DNA from: CALROG01 sp943369755
GTDB taxonomy: Bacteria > Pseudomonadota > Gammaproteobacteria > Burkholderiales > Burkholderiaceae_C
Reading direction: 5' to 3'
Assembly (NCBI GenBank): GCA_943369755.1
Contig: CALROG020000013.1
Coordinates: 34,285-98,284, forward strand
Length of the DNA: 64,000 nucleotides
In this document: positions 34,395 through 42,045 of the stretch, one piece after another
Position numbering within the stretch: the first letter of the stretch is position 1
How the letters are laid out: each line of letters opens with the position of its first letter
Notes under the pieces: generated by a model
The model's database searches: none
Seen by the model: only the letters and a program-made list of their open reading frames with translations
What the model was told of the DNA's origin: nothing
Translations under genes and position numbers: made by a program

Positions 34395-34399
34395 GCCCG

Positions 34400-34657
34400 A
34401 TGCAGCCCGTCAAGATGTACAGCACGGCCGCATGCCCTTTTTGCATTCGCGCCAAACAAGTCCTGAGTGCCCGTGGCGTTGCCCGGATCGAAGAGATCCG
34501 GGTGGACGAACTGCCCGAGGAGCGCATGAAGATGATGGAAATCACCGGTCGGCGCACGGTGCCGCAGATTTTCATTGGCAGCACCCATGTGGGCGGCTGT
34601 GACGACCTGATGGCGCTGGACAGCCGTGGCGAGCTGATGCCACTTTTGAACCGATAA
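34400..34657 (+). CDS. grxC: Glutaredoxin 3
   Basis: 85-residue glutathione-dependent disulfide reductase. Dithiol active site CPFC in MYSTAACPFCIRAKQVL; GSH-binding TVPQIFIGSTHVGGCDDL with cis-Pro. It follows the rhodanese gene by 5 bp and precedes a terminator. Confidence 0.97.
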   Translation: MQPVKMYSTAACPFCIRAKQVLSARGVARIEEIRVDELPEERMKMMEITGRRTVPQIFIGSTHVGGCDDLMALDSRGELMPLLNR

Positions 34658-34675
34658 TCTCCCCATACCGATACC

Positions 34676-34712
34676 GGCCCGCTTGGCAAGCACTCCAGGC
34701 GGGCCTTCTTTT
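34676..34712 (+). terminator. Stem-loop terminator between grxC and secB
   Basis: GGCCCGC (34676-34682) pairs with GCGGGCC (34699-34705) across a 16-nt loop and is followed by TTCTTTT. It is a moderate intrinsic terminator; partial readthrough to secB is plausible. Confidence 0.7.
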
Positions 34713-34728
34713 GACCAGAAAGACTCTC

Positions 34729-35187
34729 ATGGCTGACCAGCAAGACCCCGTGTTCCAGATCCAGCGCGTTTACCTCAAAGAGGCCTCGCTGGAGCAACCC
34801 AATTCCCCGCAAATTCTGCTGGAGCAAGAGCAGCCCGCCGTGGACATCCAGCTGGGTGTCGAGGCCACACCGGTGGCAGAGGGCATTTTTGAGGTCTGCG
34901 TGACCGCCACCGTGCAGACCAAGCTGAAGGACAAAACCGTGTTTTTGGTGGAAGCCAAGCAGGCCGGCATCTTCGAGATTCGCAACCTGCCGCCCGAGCA
35001 GATGGGCCCGATCATGGGCATTGCCTGCCCGCAAATCGTCTACCCGTACCTGCGCGGCAATGTGGCCGACATCATCACCCGTGCCGGTTTCCCGCCGGTG
35101 CACCTGACTGAAATCAACTTTCAGGCCATGTACGAGCAGCAGCAGGCGCAGGCGCAAGAAGACGCGCCGCGCATCGTGACGCAGTAG
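34729..35187 (+). CDS. secB: Protein-export chaperone SecB
   Basis: Cytosolic tetrameric chaperone keeping preproteins export-competent and delivering them to SecA. The start at 34729 gives 152 residues (MADQQDPVFQIQRVYLKEAS). Typical SecB stretches: SLEQPNSPQILLEQEQPAVD, VCVTATVQTKLKDKTVFLVE, QAGIFEIRNLPPEQMGPIMG and NVADIITRAGFPPVHLTEIN. It is located between grxC and gpsA, as in many proteobacteria. Confidence 0.98.
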   Translation: MADQQDPVFQIQRVYLKEASLEQPNSPQILLEQEQPAVDIQLGVEATPVAEGIFEVCVTATVQTKLKDKTVFLVEAKQAGIFEIRNLPPEQMGPIMGIACPQIVYPYLRGNVADIITRAGFPPVHLTEINFQAMYEQQQAQAQEDAPRIVTQ

Positions 35188-35194
35188 GAATCTG

Positions 35195-35251
35195 GCCAAA
35201 TCGGCCTGTAGCCCGCATCCACACTGCGCGAGCCACTATGAAAATCATAGT
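35195..35251 (-). repeat. ~55-bp interspersed palindromic repeat overlapping the gpsA start
   Basis: On the minus strand: ACTAT-N6-ATAGTGGCTCGCGCA, spacer, ATGCGGGCTACAGGCCGATTT. Its end (ACTATGAAAATCATAGT on the plus strand) contains the gpsA ATG at 35238 and the next four codons, so the repeat supplies the translation start of gpsA. Confidence 0.8.
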
Positions 35252-36242
35252 AATTGGTGCGGGTGCCTGGGGCACGGCGCTGGCCATCAATGCCGCCGGG
35301 CGGCATGCCGTGACGCTGTGGGCACGCGACGCGCAGCAGGCCGCTGCCCTGGCCAGCCAGCGCCAGAACACCCGCTACCTGCCGGGCATTGCGCTGCCAA
35401 CCGCCCTGGCGGTGCTGGGCGGGCCGGGTTTGAGCCTTGCCGCACTCAGCGCCGCCCATGACCTGGCCATCATTGCGACGCCCATGGCCGGGCTGCGCGC
35501 CACGCTCAGCGCGTTACACCATGCCAGCGCGCCGGTCGCCTGGCTGTGCAAGGGTTTTGAGGCCGCGAGCGGCGACGGCCTGGGCTTGCTGGGCCACGAG
35601 GTGTGTGCCGAGGTGGCTCCAGGTTTGCGCGCTGCAGCCCTGAGCGGCCCGAGCTTTGCGCAAGAGGTGGCACGCGGCCAGCCGACCGCGCTGGTGGCCG
35701 CCAGCGAGCACGCCGAGGTGCGCGAGCTGCTGGTGGCGGCTTTTCATGGCCCGGCACTGCGTGTGTATGCCAACGACGACCTGGCTGGCGTGGAAGTGGG
35801 CGGGGCGGTCAAGAATGTGCTGGCGATTGCCACCGGCCTGTGCGACGGGCTGGGCCTGGGGCTGAACGCCCGCGCCGCCCTGATCACCCGCGGGCTGGCC
35901 GAAATGACCCGCCTGGGCCTGGCGCTGGGGGCCCGTGCCGACACCTTCATGGGCCTGTCGGGGCTGGGCGATCTGGTGCTGACGGCCACCGGCGACCTGA
36001 GCCGCAACCGCAAGGTCGGGCTGTTGCTGGCGCAGGGCCAAACCTTGCAGCAGGCAGTTGATTCACTGGGCCATGTGGCCGAAGGCGTTTACTGCGCCCA
36101 TGCCGTGGTGCGGCGCGCCCAGCACCTGGGTGTGGAGATGCCGATCGCGCAGGCGGTGGTGGCGCTGCTGACCGGCCAGATGCAACCGCGCCAGGCCGTG
36201 GCCGCATTGATGGGACGGGACCCAACCGCCGAGGGTGGTTGA
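35238..36242 (+). CDS. gpsA: Glycerol-3-phosphate dehydrogenase [NAD(P)+]
   Basis: Reduces dihydroxyacetone phosphate to sn-glycerol-3-phosphate for phospholipid synthesis. 334 residues. NAD-binding MKIIVIGAGAWGTALAINAA; NTRYLPGIALP; CKGFEAASGDGLGLLGHEV; catalytic Lys in VEVGGAVKNVLAIATG (~195); and TFMGLSGLGDLVLTATGDLS, SRNRKVGLLLAQG. The start codon and first codons come from an interspersed repeat, and no clear Shine-Dalgarno sequence precedes it. Confidence 0.97.
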   Translation: MKIIVIGAGAWGTALAINAAGRHAVTLWARDAQQAAALASQRQNTRYLPGIALPTALAVLGGPGLSLAALSAAHDLAIIATPMAGLRATLSALHHASAPVAWLCKGFEAASGDGLGLLGHEVCAEVAPGLRAAALSGPSFAQEVARGQPTALVAASEHAEVRELLVAAFHGPALRVYANDDLAGVEVGGAVKNVLAIATGLCDGLGLGLNARAALITRGLAEMTRLGLALGARADTFMGLSGLGDLVLTATGDLSRNRKVGLLLAQGQTLQQAVDSLGHVAEGVYCAHAVVRRAQHLGVEMPIAQAVVALLTGQMQPRQAVAALMGRDPTAEGG

Positions 36243-36278
36243 ATACGCCTGCGCCGCGCCCCGGCAGCCTGAGTCGCT

Positions 36279-37154
36279 ATGCTTGCGGGCATGACAACCT
36301 TGTTTGATTTTTCCAGCGAAGCGGTGGCAGCGCTGGCCGCTTCTGACGCGGCACGTGCGCTGGACGAAGACCTGGGCGCAGGTGACCTGACCGCCGCGCT
36401 GGTGGCCCCGGGGCGGCGCGCCCATGCCCGGGTGCTGGCGCGCGAAGCCGCCGTCATTTGTGGTGCCCCCTGGGCCGAGGCGGCGATTCGTCAGCTCGCG
36501 CCGCAGGCGCAGATCACCTGGCATGTGGCCGAGGGCCAGCGCAGCCAGAGCGACCAGGTGGTGCTGGAAGTGCACGGCCCGGCGCGCGCACTGCTGAGCG
36601 CCGAACGCACCGCCCTGAACTTCCTGCAGTTGCTCAGCGCTGTAGCCACCAAGACTGCCGTCTATGTGGAGGCCGTCAAGGGCACGCGGGCGCAGATTGT
36701 GGACACCCGCAAAACCCTGCCCGGCCTTCGGCTGGCGCAGAAATATGCGGTCAAAACCGGGGGCGGCACCAACCACCGCCTGGGGCTGTATGACGCGGTG
36801 CTGATCAAGGAAAACCATATTGCGGCCGCAGGCGGCGTCACGCCGGTGCTGGCGGCGGCGGCCAAGGTTGCCGCGCAGGCCCGGTTTGTTGAAATCGAGG
36901 TTGAAACGCTGGCCCAGCTCGAAGAAGCCCTGGGTGCCGGTGCCCGCATGGTGTTGCTGGACAACATGCCCTTGCCGGTGTTGCACGAGGCGGTGCGCAT
37001 CAATGCCGGGCGCGCCATTCTGGAAATCTCGGGCGGCGTGACGCTGGACGGCATCCGCGCGCTGGCCGACACGGGTGTCGACCGCATCTCCATCGGCACC
37101 CTGACCAAGGACGTCAAGGCCACCGACTTTTCCATGCGTTTGCAGGAGTTGTGA
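36279..37154 (+). CDS. nadC: Nicotinate-nucleotide pyrophosphorylase (carboxylating), NadC
   Basis: Quinolinate phosphoribosyltransferase, third step of de novo NAD synthesis. Up to 291 residues; ATG 36279 or 36291 (MTTLFDFSSEAV) could be the start. Signatures: EDLGAGDLTAALVAPG, SAERTALNFLQLLSAVAT, IVDTRKTLPGLRLAQKYAVK, GGGTNHRLGLYDAVLIKENH and VEVETLAQLEEALGAG-type substrate-binding region. Its stop overlaps the nadA ATG (TGATG), so nadC-nadA form a coupled pair; nadB is 4 kb away on the other strand. Confidence 0.97.
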   Translation: MLAGMTTLFDFSSEAVAALAASDAARALDEDLGAGDLTAALVAPGRRAHARVLAREAAVICGAPWAEAAIRQLAPQAQITWHVAEGQRSQSDQVVLEVHGPARALLSAERTALNFLQLLSAVATKTAVYVEAVKGTRAQIVDTRKTLPGLRLAQKYAVKTGGGTNHRLGLYDAVLIKENHIAAAGGVTPVLAAAAKVAAQARFVEIEVETLAQLEEALGAGARMVLLDNMPLPVLHEAVRINAGRAILEISGGVTLDGIRALADTGVDRISIGTLTKDVKATDFSMRLQEL

Positions 37155-38269
37155 TGAGCAATCTGATTGACGTTGAGTACGAGCAGCCTGAAACCATCGG
37201 TGCCACGGTCTGCGAAACCAAACATGCCTGGGCCCGCATTCCGGTGGAGCCGGGCCCGAAGCAACGGGCCGCGCTGAAAGAAAAAATCCGCCGCCTGCTG
37301 AAGGAAAAGAACGCGGTGATGGTCTCGCACTATTACGTGCACCCCGACTTGCAGGACCTGGCCGAAGAAACCGGCGGCATCGTCAGCGACAGCCTGGAGA
37401 TGGCGCGCTTTGGCCGCGACCATGCGGCGCAGACGCTGGTGGTCTCGGGCGTGAAGTTCATGGGCGAGACGGCCAAGATCCTCAGCCCCGAAAAGCGGGT
37501 GCTGATGCCCGACCTGGACGCCAATTGCTCGCTCGACCTGGGCTGCCCGATCGACGAGTTCAACGCCTTTTGCGCCCAGTACCCTGACCGCACCGTGGTG
37601 GTGTATGCCAACACCAGCGCCGCGGTGAAAGCCCGCTCGGACTGGCTGGTGACGTCCAGCTGTGCGCTGGACATCGTGCGTGCGCTGAAAGACAAGGGCC
37701 ACAAAATTCTGTGGGCCCCTGACCGGCACCTGGGCGGCTACATCCAGCGCGAGACCGGTGCCGATATGGTGTTCTGGAACGGCTCATGCATCGTGCATGA
37801 CGAGTTCAAGGCCTTTGAGCTGGAAGCGCTAATGAAGGAACACCCGCGCGCCAAAGTGCTGGTGCACCCCGAGAGCCCGGCCGACGTGGTGGCACTGGCC
37901 CATGCGGTGGGCTCGACCTCGGCCATCCTGAGGGCGGCGCGCGAGATGGATGCCCGGGAGTTCATTGTCGCCACCGACAACGGCATGATGCACAAGCTGC
38001 GCACGCTGAACCCCGGCAAGGTGTTTTACGAGGCCCCCACCGCGGGCAACAGCGCCACCTGCAAGAGCTGCGCGCATTGTCCCTGGATGGCCATGAACGG
38101 CCTGGCCGGGCTGGCCCAGGTTTTGGAAACCGGTGCCAATGAAATTCAGGTTGAGCCGGCGTTGGGTCTGCGTGCCCGGGTGCCGATTGACCGCATGCTG
38201 GCCTTCACCGCTGCGCTGAAAGCCGGTCAGCCGGCGGGCACGCTGGTGCCGAACATCGGCGCCGCCTGA
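37154..38269 (+). CDS. nadA: Quinolinate synthase NadA
   Basis: [4Fe-4S] enzyme condensing iminoaspartate with dihydroxyacetone phosphate to quinolinate. 371 residues. Features: AVMVSHYYVHPDLQDLAEET, VVSGVKFMGETAKILSPEKR, MPDLDANCSLDLGCPIDEF (first ligand Cys), YANTSAAVKARSDWLVTSSC (second), and TCKSCAHCPWMAMNGL (third, C-terminal). The last 43 bp overlap the 3' end of the convergent hydrolase gene. Confidence 0.97.
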   Translation: MSNLIDVEYEQPETIGATVCETKHAWARIPVEPGPKQRAALKEKIRRLLKEKNAVMVSHYYVHPDLQDLAEETGGIVSDSLEMARFGRDHAAQTLVVSGVKFMGETAKILSPEKRVLMPDLDANCSLDLGCPIDEFNAFCAQYPDRTVVVYANTSAAVKARSDWLVTSSCALDIVRALKDKGHKILWAPDRHLGGYIQRETGADMVFWNGSCIVHDEFKAFELEALMKEHPRAKVLVHPESPADVVALAHAVGSTSAILRAAREMDAREFIVATDNGMMHKLRTLNPGKVFYEAPTAGNSATCKSCAHCPWMAMNGLAGLAQVLETGANEIQVEPALGLRARVPIDRMLAFTAALKAGQPAGTLVPNIGAA

Positions 38270-39153
38270 GACGCTACGCGCTGCAGCGGCGCAAACGCCA
38301 GCATGGCACGCACCACGGCCTCCGGTGCCTCCAGCTGCGGCCAGTGGCCGACCTGCGGCAGGCTCACGATGTCGGCGTCGGGTACCACTTCGCGGTAGCG
38401 CCGGGCCATGTGGGCCCCGGAGTTCGGGTCGAGCGCGCCATTGATCAGCCGCACCGGCACGGCGCCTTCCACCAGTTGCGCGACCAGCCGGTCGCGCAGC
38501 GCCAACCGTTCATGCCAGAGTTTGCCGACCTGGTGCGTGACGCGACGGCCGTGGCCATGGCTGACCAGCGCCCAGAAGTTGTCCAGCAGGTCCTGGGGCG
38601 GCGGCGAATGGGGCGCGAACAGGCTGGCGATGGCGCGCTCGAACGAGCGTTGCGGTATGCGTGGCCCGAGCCAGCGGCCCAGCGGCGAGATCAGCAGGCG
38701 CTGGATGGGGCGCGGCTCGTAGGCCTCGGGGCAGACGCCGCCATTGAGCAGCACCAGCGAGTCAATGCGCGGCAGGCTGCCGTCGGCCTGCCGCCGGGCC
38801 AGCAGTTCCTGCGCGACCGTCACGCCCAGGTCATGTGCCACCACATGCATGTGGTCAATGCCCAGCCGCTGCGCCAGCGCGTCCACCAGGTCGGCCTGCG
38901 CTTTCAGGCTGTATCGGTGGTGCGCCGGCTTGGCGGAAAAGCCCATGCCCAGCAGGTCCGGCGCCACCAGCGTGAAGTGGGCTGTCAGCGGAGCCCAGAT
39001 GCGGTGCCAGTCCCACGAGCTGGTGGGGTAGCCGTGCAGCAGCATCAGCACCGGGCCACGCCCCTCGCGGATCACAAACAGCCGCTGACCCCGCACGTCG
39101 AAGAATTCGCCGCGCTGCAGCCAGGCCCAGAGCACGGGCGTCAGGCCGGCCAT
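38227..39153 (-). CDS. Alpha/beta-fold hydrolase
   Basis: 308-residue hydrolase of the haloalkane dehalogenase/epoxide hydrolase-like group. The start is at 39153 (MAGLTPVLWAWLQRGEFFDV); the frame stays open further upstream but there it only shadows the MAPEG gene. Oxyanion motif LMLLHGYPTSSWDWHRIW, nucleophile elbow VVAHDLGVTVAQELL (Asp as nucleophile, not Ser), acid region INGALDPNSGAHMARRY, and catalytic His in LPQVGHWPQLEAPEAV. The 5' end overlaps MAPEG by 13 bp and the 3' end overlaps nadA by 43 bp. Confidence 0.9.
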   Translation of the reverse strand: MAGLTPVLWAWLQRGEFFDVRGQRLFVIREGRGPVLMLLHGYPTSSWDWHRIWAPLTAHFTLVAPDLLGMGFSAKPAHHRYSLKAQADLVDALAQRLGIDHMHVVAHDLGVTVAQELLARRQADGSLPRIDSLVLLNGGVCPEAYEPRPIQRLLISPLGRWLGPRIPQRSFERAIASLFAPHSPPPQDLLDNFWALVSHGHGRRVTHQVGKLWHERLALRDRLVAQLVEGAVPVRLINGALDPNSGAHMARRYREVVPDADIVSLPQVGHWPQLEAPEAVVRAMLAFAPLQRVASQAAPMFGTSVPAG

Positions 39154-39539
39154 GCGAGTCGCGCGACGATGAGCGTCAGCGCCAGCTGGCAGCCCACGCT
39201 GGTCAGGTGGGCGATCTGCCGCAAGGGCAGGCGACGCGCCTGCACCGCCAGCCAGTACAGCAGCCTTGCCGCGACGAACATGCCCCCGGTGACTGCCACT
39301 GCACCTGCGCTCGCGGCCGGCAGCAGCGCGTGACACAGCAGCATGGTGAGGAACAGTAGCGATTGTTCGAGCGTGTTGCCATGCGTACGAATGGCAACGG
39401 AAAGGTCCTTGTGGCCGCCGTCTCCCCAGGTGACGCGGTGCCGCAGCCGGAGCCTCGACACCTGGAGCGATAACACCGTGATCAGCACGGTGAGGGCGAC
39501 CACAACCCATGTTGTGACCTGTAGTACCTGCGCATTCAT
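39141..39539 (-). CDS. MAPEG-family membrane protein
   Basis: 132 residues with four predicted membrane segments, matching the MAPEG (glutathione/eicosanoid metabolism) fold. Segment 1 is WVVVALTVLITVLSLQVS. The RTHGNTLEQSLLFLTMLLCH stretch is the family glutathione-contact region (R-x-H-x-N-x-x-E). AARLLYWLAVQARRLPLRQI follows. Its substrate is unknown. It overlaps the hydrolase start by 13 bp, so the two are translated together. Confidence 0.88.
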   Translation of the reverse strand: MNAQVLQVTTWVVVALTVLITVLSLQVSRLRLRHRVTWGDGGHKDLSVAIRTHGNTLEQSLLFLTMLLCHALLPAASAGAVAVTGGMFVAARLLYWLAVQARRLPLRQIAHLTSVGCQLALTLIVARLAWPA

Positions 39540-39628
39540 CGAAACACTCTCCCCGGGGGCTGTTGGATCAGGGCGTGAGCCTAAGACCAGCAGCCATCGG
39601 TGCCAATAGCACCTAGGGGCATGTGGGG

Positions 39629-41416
39629 TCAGTCCGGGGCGGTGCCGTCGGCCAGCACCCGGCCATTCAGGAAGGCCCGCAGCCGCATGGGCACGATGGG
39701 CTTGGGCAGCACGGGCAGGCCTGCCGCGGCGGCCCGCCGGACCAACTCACCGGTCAGGTCGCCGGTGACGATCAGCGCCGGCAGTTTGCAGTGGGTGGCA
39801 GCGCGGATCTGTTCGATGGCTTCGACGCCGCTCACGGCACCGCTCAGGCGCAGGTCGGCGATCACGGCGTCAGGCTGGAAGCCGGCGGCCAGCGCCTCCA
39901 GCGCCTGCGGCAGGCCTGCAGTGCCCTGGCTCTGCCAGCCCCAGGCCGACAGCAGGCCTTGCAGCGCGTCGCGTGAGTCAGGGTCGTCCTCGATCACCAG
40001 CACGCGCCGGCCCGCCGGCATGGCGCTGCCGGGGGCCGCCGCCGGCATTGGCGCCGCTGGCAGCGTCGTGCCCCGCGCCAGCCGCAGGCTGAACACACTG
40101 CCTTCACCGGGCTGCGACTGCACGGCAATGCCCAGTCCCAGCAGTTCACTAAGGTGGCGCGCCGTGGCCAGGCCCAGGCCCAGCCCCTGGCGCCGGTCGC
40201 GCTGCGGGTTGCCGGCCTGGTAGAACTCGTCAAAGATGTACGGCAGGTGGGCCGCTTCGATGCCGCGGCCGGTGTCGTGGACCGCCAGCAGCACGCCGTC
40301 AGCCGCGTCCTGCACGCGCAGCTGCACGCGGCCCTGGTCGGTGTAGCGGATGGCGTTGGACACCAGGTTGGCCAGCACCCGGCCGAGCAGCTTGCGGTCG
40401 GTGTGGACCAGTGCGTCGGTGGGGTCGGCGTCCAGTTGCAGCCCGCGGGCGGTGGCCAGCGGGCCGTGGGTGCCCAGCAGTTCGCGCAGCAGCGGCTGCA
40501 GTGCAAAGGTCTCGATACGCGGCTCCACCGCGTGGGCCTCCAGCTGCGACAGCTCCAGCAGGTCGTCGACCAGACTGCCCATGTTGTCGGTGCAGTCCAC
40601 GATGCGCGCGGCCAGCGTGGGCACGTCGGCCTGCTGGCCATGGCGGTGCAGGGTGTGGGCCAGCAGTGCCAGCGCGTTGAGCGGCTGACGCAGGTCGTGG
40701 CTGATGGCGGCCAGGAAGCGCGCCTTGGACGCGTAGGCGGCCTCGGCCTGCTGCTGGGCCTGCTGACGCGTCTCGTTTTCGCGCTGCAGGGCCTGGATGA
40801 GTTCGTCGTTGCGCTGGCGCTGGCGCGCCGCTTCGGCAATGGCGTGGGCCTGCTGCACGCCGCTGCGCAGCACATAGGTACCCAGCGCCAGCGTCAGCCC
40901 GGCCAGCAGCAGGTGCGACGGCAGGCCGACCCAGAGGTCGCGCACGAACAGCGGCACGAACACGCCCGCCACATAGGCCAGGAAGACCGGGCCGTGGTGG
41001 GCCAGCCGCCCCACGCTGCCATGCACCACGGCGGCCAGGCCGATGTGCAGCGCCCATTCCGCCACCAGGTCGTCGGGCGCCAGCAGCACAAAGCTGCCCA
41101 GGCCCCAGGCCAGCGACTGCACGCCCGCGCTGACCAGCAGCCAGCGCGACCAGCGCGGCAGGTCCGCCGCTGCCACCGGCTGGGCCCGCTGGTAAGCCCG
41201 GGCCAGCACCACGCGCCCCAGCCGCACCGCCAGAAAGGCCACCAGCCACAGCGCAATGGGCAATTGCGGCGCCGCGTTCCAGAACAGGCCGCTGATGATG
41301 AAGGCTTCCACAAAACCCACAAAGGCCGACACCGGTGTGCCGCGGTAGAGCAGGTCAATGCGCTGCGCGTCCACCGGTTCGCGCAGCAGCGGGCCGAGCA
41401 CGGCGGCGGTGGCCAA
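39629..41416 (-). CDS. Hybrid sensor histidine kinase with C-terminal receiver domain
   Basis: 595 residues. About six N-terminal membrane segments (30-185), a coiled-coil linker (195-230), HisKA with His240 in FLAAISHDLRQPLNALALLA, HATPase with VLANLVSNAIRYTD, DTGRGIEAAHLPYIFDEFYQ and GLGLGLATARHLSELLGLG, then a receiver (about 475-590) with RRVLVIEDDPDSRD, phospho-Asp in AVIADLRLSG and Lys in VLPKPIVPM. The only start near the family N-terminus is a TTG at 41416, immediately after the regulator's TAG and in the same frame. It acts on the response regulator upstream. Confidence 0.9.
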   Translation of the reverse strand: MATAAVLGPLLREPVDAQRIDLLYRGTPVSAFVGFVEAFIISGLFWNAAPQLPIALWLVAFLAVRLGRVVLARAYQRAQPVAAADLPRWSRWLLVSAGVQSLAWGLGSFVLLAPDDLVAEWALHIGLAAVVHGSVGRLAHHGPVFLAYVAGVFVPLFVRDLWVGLPSHLLLAGLTLALGTYVLRSGVQQAHAIAEAARQRQRNDELIQALQRENETRQQAQQQAEAAYASKARFLAAISHDLRQPLNALALLAHTLHRHGQQADVPTLAARIVDCTDNMGSLVDDLLELSQLEAHAVEPRIETFALQPLLRELLGTHGPLATARGLQLDADPTDALVHTDRKLLGRVLANLVSNAIRYTDQGRVQLRVQDAADGVLLAVHDTGRGIEAAHLPYIFDEFYQAGNPQRDRRQGLGLGLATARHLSELLGLGIAVQSQPGEGSVFSLRLARGTTLPAAPMPAAAPGSAMPAGRRVLVIEDDPDSRDALQGLLSAWGWQSQGTAGLPQALEALAAGFQPDAVIADLRLSGAVSGVEAIEQIRAATHCKLPALIVTGDLTGELVRRAAAAGLPVLPKPIVPMRLRAFLNGRVLADGTAPD

Positions 41417-42010
41417 CTACAGCATCCCGCGTTCGCGCGCCACCACCAGCAGATGGGTGCGGTTGCGCGCACCCAGGCTGTCCAGCAGCGCCGTGATGTG
41501 GAGCTTGACGGTGCGTTCGGCAATGCCCAGTTCGTTGGCAATGCGCTTGTTGGGCTGACCCTGCGCTACCAGTGACAGCACCTCCATCTGGCGGGCCGTG
41601 GGCCCGCCCGGGTTGGCATTGGGGAGCGGAAGGTCGAACGCCAGGCCGCCCTGGGCCACGGTATCCAGCCGCGCCAGGATGTCCTCCACCCCCAGCGACT
41701 TGCCCAGGAAGCCGCTGGCGCCGGCGGCGCGGGCCGAGGCGGCCAGTGCCGGATCTTCGTCGCCCGAGATCAGCAGCCTTGCCACCAGCGGGTGCTGCAC
41801 CGCGAACTGGCGCAGGCCTTCGATGCCGTTGCGCTCGCCCAGCCGGTAGTCGATAAGCGTGATGTCGATCCGGCCGTGCTCGGCGGCGCGGTCCAGCCCC
41901 TGCTGCAGGGTGGGGGCCATTTCAACCGACAGGCCGGGGCGCGCGGCCTGCAGCGCATGGGCGAAGCCCACGCAGAACAGCGGATGGTCGTCAACCAGAA
42001 GAATGTGCAT
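41417..42010 (-). CDS. LuxR/NarL-family response regulator
   Basis: 197 residues from the ATG at 42010 (MHILLVDDHPLFCVGFAHAL). Receiver domain with Asp7/Asp8, phospho-acceptor Asp54 (LIDYRLGERNG) and Lys104 (FLGKSLG), then a C-terminal LuxR HTH (TARQMEVLSLVAQGQPNKRI, ANELGIAERTVKLHITALLD). Cognate of the kinase downstream. The stop codon is followed directly, in the same frame, by the kinase TTG. Confidence 0.93.
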   Translation of the reverse strand: MHILLVDDHPLFCVGFAHALQAARPGLSVEMAPTLQQGLDRAAEHGRIDITLIDYRLGERNGIEGLRQFAVQHPLVARLLISGDEDPALAASARAAGASGFLGKSLGVEDILARLDTVAQGGLAFDLPLPNANPGGPTARQMEVLSLVAQGQPNKRIANELGIAERTVKLHITALLDSLGARNRTHLLVVARERGML

Positions 42011-42045
42011 GGTCAGGGCGGCCGCGCCCACCTGACCCTGCAGCC

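Noticed and set aside
38227..39510. Longer version of the alpha/beta hydrolase reading through the MAPEG gene
   Set aside because: The added N-terminal part is Arg/His/Ala-rich and overlaps MAPEG in another frame; the hydrolase fold starts at 39153.
39540..39628. Possible small gene or regulatory RNA between MAPEG and the hybrid kinase
   Set aside because: Only 89 bp, with no open frame or clear stem-loop with a T tract.
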